NCBI GenBank assembly: GCA_018883245.1
Contig: VEQL01000004.1
Location: forward strand, 1-64,000
DNA: 64,000 nt
Source of the DNA: Chthoniobacterales bacterium
Lineage (GTDB): Bacteria; Verrucomicrobiota; Verrucomicrobiia; Chthoniobacterales; JACTMZ01
Direction: 5' to 3'
The notes below the pieces were generated by a model. It had not been told where the DNA came from and ran no database searches. It saw only the letters and a program-made list of their open reading frames with translations. Below, one piece after another: positions 34,634 to 43,609 of this stretch (position 1 is its first letter; the number at the start of each line of letters is the position of its first letter). The position numbers and the translations under genes are program-made.

Positions 34634-35913
34634 TCCAACCGCTCAAGAGCGAACCGTCCGTCTGGTCGCTTTGCTGGGTCGACTTGAAGGAACCCCTGCC
34701 GGTCGAGGGGGATTTTTATCTGCCGACGATCCTGCTTTTGGCCGGGCCTCAATTCGAACCACTGGCACCGCCCGGGATTTTTGCGGAGCTTGATCAGATC
34801 CAAGCGGAGGAATGGCTGGCGCGGATCTTCGACGATATCGGCACGCCGGACGAATTGCTTGTCTGGAGGGCGGACGAATGGGTTCCCGGCGACTGGAAGT
34901 ATTTCGCGCGAGACTGGAAGACGAAAGTGAAGATCGTCACCCCGCCGCCGCACGAGGCTCGCATGCAATCGGAACTCGCCACGGCGGGCCGTTCTTCGGG
35001 CAAGAGCGCGCCGTCGGTTTCCCGTGCGGAGATTTCCGAGGGTCTGGTGCGCAACGTGCGGCGTGTGCGATCGCAACGCAAGCGTCGGTCCTCGCTGGAA
35101 AAAGCGGTCGAGTTGGACCAGGCCAACACTGCAGCGCGCATGGAATTGTCCGAGATGGAATTCCACGCCGGCCGCTACACGCGCAGCCTCGAGTTGGCGC
35201 GCGAGGTCGAGCAAATCGACGCGCCGCGTTTCCGGCGCGGGCATGCGGATTGGTGGACCGACCATGCAACCCGGCCATTGTTGCGTTCGCTTTTCGGTCA
35301 AATGCTTTGCCAATGGCACCTCGGGCGCAGTCCCGACGCGGCCGACTCGGGGCGCCGGCTGCTCGAGATAGATGCCACCGATCATTTGGGCGCGCGTTTT
35401 TACACCCCGCTTTTCCTTCTCCTGGCCGGCGAGCAAGACGACGCCATCGCATTTTTCCGCAGCTACGCGCAGCGTTATCCGGGAGACATGCCCAACGCTT
35501 GGTTGAGCTTCGCTTGGGCCTTGGCGCTTTGTCTCGAAGGCGACGACCAAGGCGCGAGACAAAAATACCGGGAGGGCATGATGGCGAATATCTACATCGC
35601 GCCGCGCCTGCTCGGTGAAAGGCAGCCCCCCGAGGACATTTATCATCCGAGCGAGCGCGAGGAACCGCTCCCCGCGGCCGACTTTGCCGGATCCTTCGGC
35701 ATGCTGTGGGAGAGGGAAGCCGGCGCCATGCGCGTGCTGCGCGATGCCTATGCCGAATTACGGCCGGTGCTCGAAGAATTGGTGGCCCGCCGCGCCAAGA
35801 TGGCGGACTTCATGGACCATCGTTATGACCCGGATTACCGGGCGAAGTGGAGCAAGCTGCTCGACGAAGACGAAAAGTTTGTCGCCGCCGTGATCGCCGG
35901 AAGCTCCGTCTGA
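34630..35913 (+). CDS. TPR-like protein coupled to the exonuclease-like gene
   Basis: This 427-residue cytoplasmic protein has no signal peptide. The N-terminal part (MIQPLKSEPSVWSLCWVDLK) is unrecognised. From about residue 135, helical repeats follow, such as SSLEKAVELDQANTAARMEL, EFHAGRYTRSLELAREVEQI and LAGEQDDAIAFFRSYAQRYP. The C-terminus has ELVARRAKMADFMDHRYDPD. It may be a scaffold for the exonuclease-like partner whose stop overlaps its ATG. The true start at 34630 is set by this ATGA overlap; the frame is open further upstream. Confidence 0.6.
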   Translation: MIQPLKSEPSVWSLCWVDLKEPLPVEGDFYLPTILLLAGPQFEPLAPPGIFAELDQIQAEEWLARIFDDIGTPDELLVWRADEWVPGDWKYFARDWKTKVKIVTPPPHEARMQSELATAGRSSGKSAPSVSRAEISEGLVRNVRRVRSQRKRRSSLEKAVELDQANTAARMELSEMEFHAGRYTRSLELAREVEQIDAPRFRRGHADWWTDHATRPLLRSLFGQMLCQWHLGRSPDAADSGRRLLEIDATDHLGARFYTPLFLLLAGEQDDAIAFFRSYAQRYPGDMPNAWLSFAWALALCLEGDDQGARQKYREGMMANIYIAPRLLGERQPPEDIYHPSEREEPLPAADFAGSFGMLWEREAGAMRVLRDAYAELRPVLEELVARRAKMADFMDHRYDPDYRAKWSKLLDEDEKFVAAVIAGSSV

Positions 35914-35929
35914 CGCGCCCTGTGCCGCG

Positions 35930-36493
35930 TCAGGTTGAGGTTGATACGGGGGTGTTTTCCGCAGCTGGGGCGGGAGCCGAAGCCGGGGCTGTTTCCTGCG
36001 GTTGGGGGGGCGCCGCGGGTGCGGGTGTATCCACGGATTCCGGAAGCAGATCAGGCAAGGGCTCGAGCGGAACATCCTCGGGCATGATGTCCAGGTTCGG
36101 ATCGGGCAGATCGATCTGGTCGTAAAACTCCTCCTCCGAAGATGCGCGGCCACGGCCCGGGGAGGAACGACGCGATTCGGGCTTTTTGCGCGCCTCCGGG
36201 GGAACGGGCTTGATGTCCTCGTTCGCCATGTATCCGACCTGGTCGTCCTCCAACTGCACCCGGCTGTAGCCGAATTCTTTTCGCAGCAGCATGACGCGGT
36301 CTTTGAGCCGGAGGCTGCGGTCGGCTCCTCCAGCCTGTTGCGGACCGAGCCGGAAAAACGAGGCGTAGTCGGTGACCACCTCCATGTCGCCCGCGAAGTT
36401 GGTGGAAGGTTGTATGGGCGTCGTCTCGCATGCCGCGGCCAAAAGGCCCAGGGTGAGCAAGGCGGCGATCCTGACTCTTGTCGGCAAATTCAT
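35930..36493 (-). CDS. lipoprotein with an SH3-like region and Pro-rich tail
   Basis: This 187-residue protein has a lipoprotein signal (LLTLGLLAAACETTPIQPST, lipidated Cys about residue 22). The middle (RLKDRVMLLRKEFGYSRVQL, then EDDQVGYMANEDIKPVPPEA) resembles a bacterial SH3 domain, often used to hold peptidoglycan peptides. The last 80 residues are acidic and Pro/Ala-rich and probably disordered. It is divergent from the NlpC/P60 gene, so the two may share a control region and both act at the wall. The exact family is not certain. Confidence 0.7.
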   Translation of the reverse strand: MNLPTRVRIAALLTLGLLAAACETTPIQPSTNFAGDMEVVTDYASFFRLGPQQAGGADRSLRLKDRVMLLRKEFGYSRVQLEDDQVGYMANEDIKPVPPEARKKPESRRSSPGRGRASSEEEFYDQIDLPDPNLDIMPEDVPLEPLPDLLPESVDTPAPAAPPQPQETAPASAPAPAAENTPVSTST

Positions 36494-36597
36494 GGAGACC
36501 TTTTTCTCTATCGCATGCGGCGCGCTTTCGCGAAAGCCATTTGAGAGGTGCCGCGGGGTTGTGGACAGCCCGTCGCCCCGTGTTATTGTTGACTGCG

Positions 36598-37167
36598 ATG
36601 CCGCGCGTCACGGCAATGCTCGCGATCTTCCTTGCCGTTCATGCGGCAACATGGGCCGAGGATTCCGGAATTCTTCTCTCCGAAGCGAGTGCGCTGGCTT
36701 CCCGAGGAATTCCCTACGGCGGGGCGATGGTGCCTGCCGGGGGATCCGCGCCGTGGACGATGGATTGCTCCAACACGTCCCGGTATCTTTTGAGCCGCAC
36801 CCGCGGGATCGAGCTGCCGCGCACCGCCTCGGACCAATACAATTATGTTCGCCGAGAGGGTCGCATTAAAAGAGTGGGGGGTCTTTTCGGTGGTGTGCCG
36901 GAAAAGTCGTGGTGGGCCAAACGCCTGCAACCAGGCGATCTGCTTTTCTGGGAACACACCTACAAACCGAAGCGCAAACCCCCGGTGACCCACGTGATGG
37001 TGTATCTGGGCCGCGACGAACGGGGCGAATTGCTCATGGCCGGTGCCCAAAATTCGCGGGGAGTCGGCATTTACAAGCTTCACCCGCGAACACCCTACGG
37101 CGGACACGGAGGGTTCCTCGGACTGTTCCGGAAAAAAGGAAAGCTTGTCGCATTCGGACGGCTGTAG
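36598..37167 (+). CDS. exported NlpC/P60 family cysteine peptidase
   Basis: This 189-residue protein has a signal peptide (MPRVTAMLAIFLAVHAATWA). The NlpC/P60 pattern follows: the catalytic Cys in APWTMDCSNTSRYLL (C57), RLQPGDLLFW before the His strand, and PPVTHVMVYLG with the catalytic His (H132). These enzymes cut gamma-D-Glu-diaminopimelate or related peptidoglycan bonds. The family's usual Cys-Ser/Gly motif is here Cys-Ser-Asn. The ATG at 36598 gives a good signal peptide; a longer upstream frame does not. It diverges from the SH3-like lipoprotein gene. Confidence 0.8.
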   Translation: MPRVTAMLAIFLAVHAATWAEDSGILLSEASALASRGIPYGGAMVPAGGSAPWTMDCSNTSRYLLSRTRGIELPRTASDQYNYVRREGRIKRVGGLFGGVPEKSWWAKRLQPGDLLFWEHTYKPKRKPPVTHVMVYLGRDERGELLMAGAQNSRGVGIYKLHPRTPYGGHGGFLGLFRKKGKLVAFGRL

Positions 37168-37212
37168 CGCGTGCGCCCGGGACATCCGCCGCCTCTGACG
37201 CCGGTCACAAAT

Positions 37213-38430
37213 CTAAAACGTGTGGATGAACAGTCCCGAGCGCAGTTTCGGTTCAAACCAGGTGCTTTTCGGAGGCATGATTTGCCCCGCATCGGCGATG
37301 TCCATCAGTTGCCGCATGCTGACCGGATGCATGGAAAACGCAACGGCGGCGCGTTTGGCATCCACTTCGTCACGCAGGTAATCGGTGCCTCGGATTCCCC
37401 CGGCGAATGCGATCCGTTTGCTTGTGCGTGGATCGTCGATACCGAGGATCGGGGCGAGGACACGGTCCTGCAGCAGGCTCACATCCAAACGGGACACGGG
37501 GTCCGCACCGGCGGGAACGTCGAATTTCAAATCCAGCCAATGCCCGGCGAAATACATCGAGACGTGACCCGGCCCGGCGGGTGATGGCGCGGCCTGGGGC
37601 GCAAGCGTGCAGGCGTGTCCTACGCGCACAAGGAATTCCTCCGGCGAGAGGCCGTTGAGATCCGCGACGAGGCGGTTGTAGGGCATGATCTGCAATTGGT
37701 CCTGCGGGAAAAGCACCGCGGGGAACCAGTTGTAGTCTTCCTCCCCCGTGTGGGCGGGATTTTCCGCGCGCCGTGCCGAACCCACGCGCGCCGCCCCGGC
37801 CGAGCGATGGTGTCCGTCGGCGATGTAAGTGTGCGGCACGGCGTCGAAGGCAGCGCGCACCGCCATAGCATCGGGCATGCGCCAGAGCGTGTGATGCACG
37901 CCGTCCGGTGCCGTGAAATCGAAAAGCGGTGCGGTTTGCGCGGCTTCGTCCATGAGCCGCCGGATTTCGCTCGTTGACTCGAATGCCAGAAAAACGGGCT
38001 CGATGTGCGCGGAGAGAGCGCTGTTCAGCCGCACGCGATCGTCCTCTTTGTCCGGTCGCGTCTTCTCGTGTTTTTTGATCAGGCCCGCGTTGTAGTCATC
38101 GGCATGGCAAAGGGCCGTGATGCCCGATTGCGAATGCCCGCCCATGATCTGGCGGTAGAGGTAAATCTGCGGGGATTTTTCGCGGATTAGTTCGCCGTCA
38201 TTCTGCAGGCTCTGGAAATTTTCCCTCGCCCGCGCGTAAACCCCGGGGCTGTAGGGATCGGTGGCCTGCGGCAATGTGGCCTCCGACCGCACGACGCGCA
38301 GGAAAGACTTCGGCTGCGCGGCGAGGATGGCGCGCGCCTCCTCCGTGTCGAGAACGTCGTAGGGAGGCGACGCGAGTTGAGCGGCCAGATCGGCCCGCGG
38401 GATGAGTCCTTGGAATGCCCGGATACGCAT
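37213..38430 (-). CDS. DUF1015 family protein
   Basis: This 405-residue protein matches the DUF1015 family over its whole length: MRIRAFQGLIPRADLAAQLA, SPPYDVLDTEEARAILAAQP, SFLRVVRSEA, the KKHEKTRPDKEDDRVRLN block and PHTYIADGHHRSAGAARVGS, and the C-terminal ISRADGxMPPKSTWFxPK-like end (here AGQIMPPKSTWFEPKLRSG). Characterised relatives are few; a serine or sugar kinase activity is reported for some archaeal members, and I would not transfer it. It is probably monocistronic. The ATG at 38430 gives the family N-terminus. Confidence 0.85.
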   Translation of the reverse strand: MRIRAFQGLIPRADLAAQLASPPYDVLDTEEARAILAAQPKSFLRVVRSEATLPQATDPYSPGVYARARENFQSLQNDGELIREKSPQIYLYRQIMGGHSQSGITALCHADDYNAGLIKKHEKTRPDKEDDRVRLNSALSAHIEPVFLAFESTSEIRRLMDEAAQTAPLFDFTAPDGVHHTLWRMPDAMAVRAAFDAVPHTYIADGHHRSAGAARVGSARRAENPAHTGEEDYNWFPAVLFPQDQLQIMPYNRLVADLNGLSPEEFLVRVGHACTLAPQAAPSPAGPGHVSMYFAGHWLDLKFDVPAGADPVSRLDVSLLQDRVLAPILGIDDPRTSKRIAFAGGIRGTDYLRDEVDAKRAAVAFSMHPVSMRQLMDIADAGQIMPPKSTWFEPKLRSGLFIHTF

Positions 38431-38517
38431 AGAGGGGCGACAACGCACCAAATAAGGCGTCCGGAATCAATCGCATTTTCAATGCACCCGCGGATTGTGA
38501 TGTGTCATGCTCCCGCC

Positions 38518-39012
38518 ATGCCCGGTTTGCTTGCCCGCGTCGGTGGCCTGCTCGTTTGTGCCGCGTTGTGGTGGTGGTTGTCGGCCAAAGGTCAAACCGA
38601 GGGGATCCCCGGCGGCATGCTTCTCATTGTTGCCGGCCACGGACTTCTCATTGTGGCGGCGATCATGCTGGCAAAGCCCTTGGCAGGCTGGTTCGGTGAT
38701 TTGTGCGCGAATCTTTTCATGCCCGGTGAAAGGCATTCGCGCCCGCAACCGATGTATAGCATCCCCGAGGGCCGCTTGGCCGCCGAAGATTACGCGGGCG
38801 CGCTCGAGGCCTACGCAGAGCTGGCGGCCGCGCACCCGTCCGAGATCGCGCCGCATTTGCGCATGATGGAAATCTGGATCCGGGTTTACCGCGATCCCGA
38901 GGCGGCGCGGACCATCCATGCCAACGCCTTGCAGTCGATCAGGGGCAAGAAAAACAAGCAGAATTTCGATGCGGCCGCCCGCGTGATCCTCGGCGAAGCC
39001 GGCAGGGTCTGA
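38518..39012 (+). CDS. two-helix membrane protein with a TPR-like tail
   Basis: This 164-residue protein has two membrane helices (VGGLLVCAALWWWL and GGMLLIVAGHGLLIVAAIML) and a cytoplasmic tail of about 100 residues with a TPR-like helix pair (LAAEDYAGALEAYAELAAAH, then LRMMEIWIRVYRDPEAARTI). The function is unknown. Several upstream in-frame starts exist; the ATG at 38518 places the first helix right after the start. It precedes hpf by 47 bases and may be co-transcribed with it. Confidence 0.6.
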   Translation: MPGLLARVGGLLVCAALWWWLSAKGQTEGIPGGMLLIVAGHGLLIVAAIMLAKPLAGWFGDLCANLFMPGERHSRPQPMYSIPEGRLAAEDYAGALEAYAELAAAHPSEIAPHLRMMEIWIRVYRDPEAARTIHANALQSIRGKKNKQNFDAAARVILGEAGRV

Positions 39013-39059
39013 CCCATTTGGATTGGCCGCGGCGGCGGGTGATGGTTTATTGGAGTTGT

Positions 39060-39407
39060 ATGCATATCCATTTGAGTCCGCGGCACCTCGTTCTGACGGG
39101 CGCCATCAATTCTTACGTCGTCAACAAACTGGCCCACCTCGACCACCAATCCGACCGCATCATCGGCGCGCACGTTGTCCTGATGCATGATGAGTCGAAG
39201 ACCAAGAGCAACTACGTGGTCAAAGTCCACCTCGCCATGCCGGGCAAGGACATCCACGCCGAGGACCGCGAGGGAGACCTCTATGCCGCCATCGATCTCG
39301 TGGTGGGAAAAATCGCCAGCCAGTTGCGCAAGCGCAAGACGCGCATGGTGGACGGCAAGAAGCACAAGGTGCAAAAGGCCAAAGAGCGCCGCAAGCGCGG
39401 ACTCTGA
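39060..39407 (+). CDS. hpf: ribosome hibernation promoting factor, short form
   Basis: This 115-residue protein starts MHIHLSPRHLVLTGAINSYV and has the beta-alpha-beta-beta-beta-alpha RaiA/HPF fold: HLVLTGAINSYVVNKLAHLD, VVLMHDESKTKSNYVVKVHL, IHAEDREGDLYAAIDLVVGK and a basic C-terminus (RKRKTRMVDGKKHKVQKA). HPF binds the 30S decoding centre in stationary phase. The long-form dimerisation domain is absent, so it is of the short or YfiA type. The ATG at 39060 gives the family N-terminus; an upstream ATG does not. scpA follows by 8 bases. Confidence 0.88.
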   Translation: MHIHLSPRHLVLTGAINSYVVNKLAHLDHQSDRIIGAHVVLMHDESKTKSNYVVKVHLAMPGKDIHAEDREGDLYAAIDLVVGKIASQLRKRKTRMVDGKKHKVQKAKERRKRGL

Positions 39408-39415
39408 CAACGGCC

Positions 39416-40168
39416 GTGACCGAAGCGGCCTACAAGGTCAAACTCGATGTTTTCGAGGGTCCGCTCGACCTTCTGCTCTATCTTGTGCGGAAGGACGAGA
39501 TCGATGTTTATGACATCGAGATCGGGCGCATCACCCGCCAATACCTTGAATACCTCGGGGCTATGGAATCGATCGACGTGGAAATCGGCGGCGAATTCAT
39601 CGTCATGGCCGCCAACCTCCTCTACATCAAAAGCCGCACCTTGCTGCCCGCCGATTTGCAGGGTCCCGAGGAAGAGGAGGGCGAGCAGGAGGATCCGCGC
39701 TGGGAACTGATCCGGCAGCTTATCGAATACAAAAAGTTCAAAGAAGCTGCCGGCGATTTGCGTAACCGCGAGGAACTGGCGGTGAAACTTTTCGGCCGTT
39801 CTCCGTCCGCCCCTCCTTCCGACGGCGGGGCGACCTTGCTGGCGGGCGAGGTGGGTGCGCTCGACCTCATCGCCGCTTTCCAGCGCGTGCTCGACCGCCT
39901 GGAAAAAAAGAAGGGCGCCGAACGCGAAATCGAAGCTGACCGTTTCACGGTGTCGGAAAAGATCGAATTCGTCCTCAAGGTGCTCCCGGAGGCGGAGCCC
40001 CTGCGTTTCGAGGAGCTGTTCGCCGGTCAGACAACGCGCGGCGAGGTCGTGGCGACCTTTCTCGCCCTGCTCGAGCTGGTGCGGCTGCGCCATGTTCTCG
40101 TCCGGCAGGATGCGGCCTTCGGAGAAATCCTGCTCCAGCGCCGGGGATCCGGTGCGGTCTCCCCGTGA
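39416..40168 (+). CDS. scpA: segregation and condensation protein A
   Basis: This 250-residue kleisin bridges the SMC heads in bacterial condensin. It starts at GTG with the family opening YKVKLDVFEGPLDLLLYLVR, then DEIDVYDIEIGRITRQYLEY and FIVMAANLLYIKSRTLLPAD. The C-terminal winged helix is seen in KIEFVLKVLPEAEPLRFEEL and GEVVATFLALLELVRLRHVL. It is the first part of the scpA-scpB pair; smc is not in this window. Together with the parS-like sites near mnmG it fits a ParB-SMC partition system. Confidence 0.92.
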   Translation: MTEAAYKVKLDVFEGPLDLLLYLVRKDEIDVYDIEIGRITRQYLEYLGAMESIDVEIGGEFIVMAANLLYIKSRTLLPADLQGPEEEEGEQEDPRWELIRQLIEYKKFKEAAGDLRNREELAVKLFGRSPSAPPSDGGATLLAGEVGALDLIAAFQRVLDRLEKKKGAEREIEADRFTVSEKIEFVLKVLPEAEPLRFEELFAGQTTRGEVVATFLALLELVRLRHVLVRQDAAFGEILLQRRGSGAVSP

Positions 40169-40239
40169 AAAGCGCATTTCTCGGTTGATGCCCCGCGGCA
40201 AATGTCGAATCCTCGCATTTCTCTTTTTCCGTCCATCCG

Positions 40240-40935
40240 ATGAACCATCTCACCCGTGTGCTCGAGGCCATGCTGTTTGCCTCGGACAAGCCGCTCTCAG
40301 CATCCGAATGCGTGAAATATCTCAAGGGAGCGGTTGAATCCGCGCCCGAGGACGCGGACATCGCGGCCTTGGCCAAGACCAAACAGGATGATGTGGCCGT
40401 TGTGCTGCGCGAATTGCAGGCCGCTTACGAGGAGCAGCAACGCGGATTCCGGGTGGTGGAAAGCGCCGCCGGCTGGAAGGTGGTGACCGCGCCCGACGCC
40501 GCGCCGTGGGTGCGCCAGCTTTTTCCCGAGAACCGCCCGGCGCGCCTCAGCCCGTCGGCGCTCGAAACCCTCGCGATCGTGGCTTACCGCCAGCCGATCG
40601 CACGGGCGGATATCGAGGCCGTGCGCGGTGTGAATGTCGATGGCGTGATGCAGACGCTGCTCGAGCGCGGTGTCATACGCATCACCGGGCGGGCCGATGT
40701 GCCCGGCCGGCCTTTGCTCTACGGGACGACGGAATTTTTCCTCGAGCACTTCGGATTGCGTTCGCTCGACGAACTTCCCAACTGCGCGGAATTGCGCCGC
40801 ATCGAGTTGCCGGCCGCCATCGCCACGGATGACGCCCAGCCGAATTTGCCGTTTCCCGCCGAAGGGGGAGCGAATGGCGCCGCAGAGTCCGCAGCGGAGC
40901 CGCCGCAGGAGGCGGCCGCGGAGGTGACGCCGTGA
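40240..40935 (+). CDS. scpB: segregation and condensation protein B
   Basis: This 231-residue protein has the tandem winged-helix domains of ScpB: MNHLTRVLEAMLFASDKPLS, then LSPSALETLAIVAYRQPIAR, ADIEAVRGVNVDGVMQTLLE and the signature GRADVPGRPLLYGTTEFFLE with HFGLRSLDELP. The Ala/Pro/Glu tail is variable. ScpB dimers bind ScpA and regulate the SMC ring. It lies 71 bases after scpA and overlaps pheA by 4 bases (GTGA). Confidence 0.93.
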   Translation: MNHLTRVLEAMLFASDKPLSASECVKYLKGAVESAPEDADIAALAKTKQDDVAVVLRELQAAYEEQQRGFRVVESAAGWKVVTAPDAAPWVRQLFPENRPARLSPSALETLAIVAYRQPIARADIEAVRGVNVDGVMQTLLERGVIRITGRADVPGRPLLYGTTEFFLEHFGLRSLDELPNCAELRRIELPAAIATDDAQPNLPFPAEGGANGAAESAAEPPQEAAAEVTP

Positions 40936-41999
40936 ATCTCGATGACCTCCGCGCCGCGGTGGATTCGGTGGACGACCGGATTCTCGACCTGCTGCGCGAG
41001 CGCGCGGAGCTGGTCGGACAAATCGGCCGCCTCAAGGAGAAGTCCGGCGGACCCTACTATGCTCCGGAGCGCGAGGATGCGCTGCTTCGCCGTCTTGTCT
41101 CCGCCAACAAAAGTCCCCTGCCCGAAACATCAATCCGCGCCATTTACCGGGAAATCCTCTCGGCCATGCGCGCCCTCGAGCAGACAATCACCGTGGCGTA
41201 TCTCGGACCGCGCACCACGTTCAGCCACCAGGCCGCTGCCCGGCACTTCGGCAGCTCGGTGAAATTCCAGCCTGAGCGCACCATTCCCGAGGTTTTCGAG
41301 GCCGTCGAACGCGGCCGCGCCGGCTATGGCGTGGTGCCGATCGAGAATTCGCTCGAAGGAGGCGTCAACGCGACCCTCGACTGCTTCATGGACACTGCGG
41401 CCCGCATCTGCGCGCAGACGTTTTTACCCGTCGATCTCAACCTGCTCGGACGTGTGCCGGTGGAAAAGGTCCGCCGCGTTTACTCGCATCCGCAGCCGTT
41501 CGGGCAGTGCCGCCGCTGGCTGGCGGCGCATCTTCCCTCCGCGGAATGCGTCGAGGTTTCCAGCACCGCCCGCGCCGCGGAACTGGCCGCGTCGGAGGAA
41601 GGCGCTGCGGCCATCGCGGGCGACATGGCGGCCGCGGAGTTCGGCTTGCCGGTCCTCGCGCGTTCCATCCAGGACGCAACCGGCAACGTCACGCGGTTTT
41701 TCGTCATCGGAAGGCAGGACACACGGCCGTCCGGCCACGACAAGACTTCGGTGATGTTCGCGGTGAAAGACCAACCCGGAGCGCTTGCCCGCGCTCTGGA
41801 GCCTTTCGAGAAGTCCGGGATCAGCCTCACGCGCATCGAGAGCCGTCCTTCGAAGCGGCGCCCCTGGGAATACTACTTTTTCGCCGACTTCGCCGGCCAT
41901 TCCGCGGACCCCGCCGTGGCGGGAGCCTTGGCCAAGCTCGAAGGCGTGTGCGCTTTCACCCGGCTGCTCGGAAGCTACCCCGACGTTCCGGCTGCCTGA
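40932..41999 (+). CDS. pheA: bifunctional chorismate mutase / prephenate dehydratase
   Basis: This 355-residue P-protein makes phenylpyruvate from chorismate. The chorismate mutase domain (residues 1-90) starts MNLDDLRAAVDSVDDRILDL. The prephenate dehydratase domain starts TVAYLGPRTTFSHQAAARHF and has GYGVVPIENSLEGGVNATLD and the catalytic TRF motif in GNVTRFFVIG. The ACT domain has SVMFAVKDQPGALARALEPF and the phenylalanine-binding ESRP motif, RIESRPSKRRPWEYYFF. It starts at GTG overlapping scpB by 4 bases; phenylalanine feedback control is expected from the ACT motif. Confidence 0.95.
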   Translation: MNLDDLRAAVDSVDDRILDLLRERAELVGQIGRLKEKSGGPYYAPEREDALLRRLVSANKSPLPETSIRAIYREILSAMRALEQTITVAYLGPRTTFSHQAAARHFGSSVKFQPERTIPEVFEAVERGRAGYGVVPIENSLEGGVNATLDCFMDTAARICAQTFLPVDLNLLGRVPVEKVRRVYSHPQPFGQCRRWLAAHLPSAECVEVSSTARAAELAASEEGAAAIAGDMAAAEFGLPVLARSIQDATGNVTRFFVIGRQDTRPSGHDKTSVMFAVKDQPGALARALEPFEKSGISLTRIESRPSKRRPWEYYFFADFAGHSADPAVAGALAKLEGVCAFTRLLGSYPDVPAA

Positions 42000-42046
42000 C
42001 GCGGATTGCACCGCGCGGAAGCACCTGTTAAACTGCGCGGCTGCAC

Positions 42047-43609
42047 GTGAAGACAGAACACGACCTGCCCACCCAGAAGCGTTCGATTTATCTCAAGGCC
42101 CTGAGCGCCCTTGAGATGAAAAATCCGGCGCTGGTGGTTCAGTTGTTGCAACCGCTCGTGATCGAGGAGCCGGAATTTCTCGTCGGCCGCCGTCTTCTGC
42201 GCGAGGCCCAGATCTTGCGCTCGCGCGGCAAGTCCTCGTTTTTCGGGATCTCGGGCACCGGCATTTCGCTCGGCCGCGGAAAAATCAAAAAACTCCTCGA
42301 GTCCGGCGATTGGAAGGCGGCGATCGAGATAGCCGAGAAAGCCCTGGACGCGGATCCGCTCGGCGTCGCCCCCAACAAAGATCTCTTCGAGGCGGCCTCG
42401 ACGGCGTCGAAAGCCGAACGCAACTTCATCTACGAAACCTACGTGAAGCACGGCGGGGAAAAGGTGGAATCGGACAAAAAGCGCCCGCGTCTCGCAGAAC
42501 AGATCGAATTCATCCTCAAGAACGCCCCGAATGACGCGGAAACCGCGAAGTCGGTGCACGCGGCCCGCGACAGAATGCAGACGTTCGATGCGATCGCGCG
42601 GCTCGCGCTCGAGACCATCGCGCACGACCCCAAGAATGCCAACCAGGCGAAGCACGACCTGGGGGATTACCTCTTGGCCACGGAAGACTACGACGAGGCG
42701 TTCAAAATATTCGAGGAGATCCTGCACAAAAACCCGGCGGATCTCGATGCGCGCGACAAGTCAAGGGAAGCGGCGGCGCGCCGCTCGATGCAGCGCGGGC
42801 GCCTCGAAACCGCGTCCTTCGCCGATCTCGTCAAGCAGCGCCAATCCGCGGGTGCCGACGAGAAGGTCGTGACCGCCGCGGAATCCGCCGAGGATCTGGC
42901 ACGCATCGTATATGAGGCCCACGAGGCGGGGAATCCCGATCGCGAGGCCGCAAGGAAGTTGGCGGATCTTTATTTCAACCGCGAAGATTACGGCAACGCG
43001 GTGGAATATTACCGATACCTTTCGGCGCTCGCCAATGAGACCGATCCCGGGCTCCTGCGCAAAATCAGCGACTCGCAGGCGCGCATGCTGTCCAAGACCA
43101 TCGCCGACAAGGAAAAGCAGCTTGAAGCCTCGGGCTTGGACGAAGCCGCGGCCGCGCAAGCAAAGACGGAACTCGATCAACTTCGCCGGGATCGGGCCGA
43201 GTTGATGCTGGGCGAGGCGCAGCGCCGCGTGGACCGCAACCCGACCGACCTGCAATACCGCTTCGAACTCGGCGAGCAGCTGGTGATCGCCGGGCATTAC
43301 AAAGAGGCCATCCCCGAGCTTCAGAAAGCGCGGTCCAACCCGAACACGCGCACCAAGGCGCTCAACCTGCTGGGAAAATGCTACACCGAGCGCAGCATGC
43401 TCGACCTCGCGGCCAAGACGCTCGCCGATGCGGCGTCGGAAATTCCCGGCATGGATGGCACGAAAAAAGACATCATCTACAATCTGGGGCTTGTTTACGA
43501 ACGCATGGGCGACAAAGAAAAGTCGCTCGATTGCATGAAGCAGATCTACGAGGTAGATTACGGCTACCTCGACGTGGCCGAACGGGTCGAGGCTTCCTAC
43601 ACCGCCTGA
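42047..43609 (+). CDS. large cytoplasmic TPR protein
   Basis: This 520-residue protein starts at GTG with MKTEHDLPTQKRSIYLKALS and no signal peptide. A Gly-rich patch (FFGISGTGISLGRGKIKKLL) comes early, then TPR units such as SGDWKAAIEIAEKALDADPL, YLLATEDYDEAFKIFEEILH, YFNREDYGNAVEYYRYLSAL and VYERMGDKEKSLDCMKQIYE. A coiled-coil stretch (ISDSQARMLSKTIADKEKQL) sits between them. Partners and role are unknown. It lies 47 bases after pheA, and its 3' end overlaps the convergent rimO by 13 bases. Confidence 0.75.
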   Translation: MKTEHDLPTQKRSIYLKALSALEMKNPALVVQLLQPLVIEEPEFLVGRRLLREAQILRSRGKSSFFGISGTGISLGRGKIKKLLESGDWKAAIEIAEKALDADPLGVAPNKDLFEAASTASKAERNFIYETYVKHGGEKVESDKKRPRLAEQIEFILKNAPNDAETAKSVHAARDRMQTFDAIARLALETIAHDPKNANQAKHDLGDYLLATEDYDEAFKIFEEILHKNPADLDARDKSREAAARRSMQRGRLETASFADLVKQRQSAGADEKVVTAAESAEDLARIVYEAHEAGNPDREAARKLADLYFNREDYGNAVEYYRYLSALANETDPGLLRKISDSQARMLSKTIADKEKQLEASGLDEAAAAQAKTELDQLRRDRAELMLGEAQRRVDRNPTDLQYRFELGEQLVIAGHYKEAIPELQKARSNPNTRTKALNLLGKCYTERSMLDLAAKTLADAASEIPGMDGTKKDIIYNLGLVYERMGDKEKSLDCMKQIYEVDYGYLDVAERVEASYTA

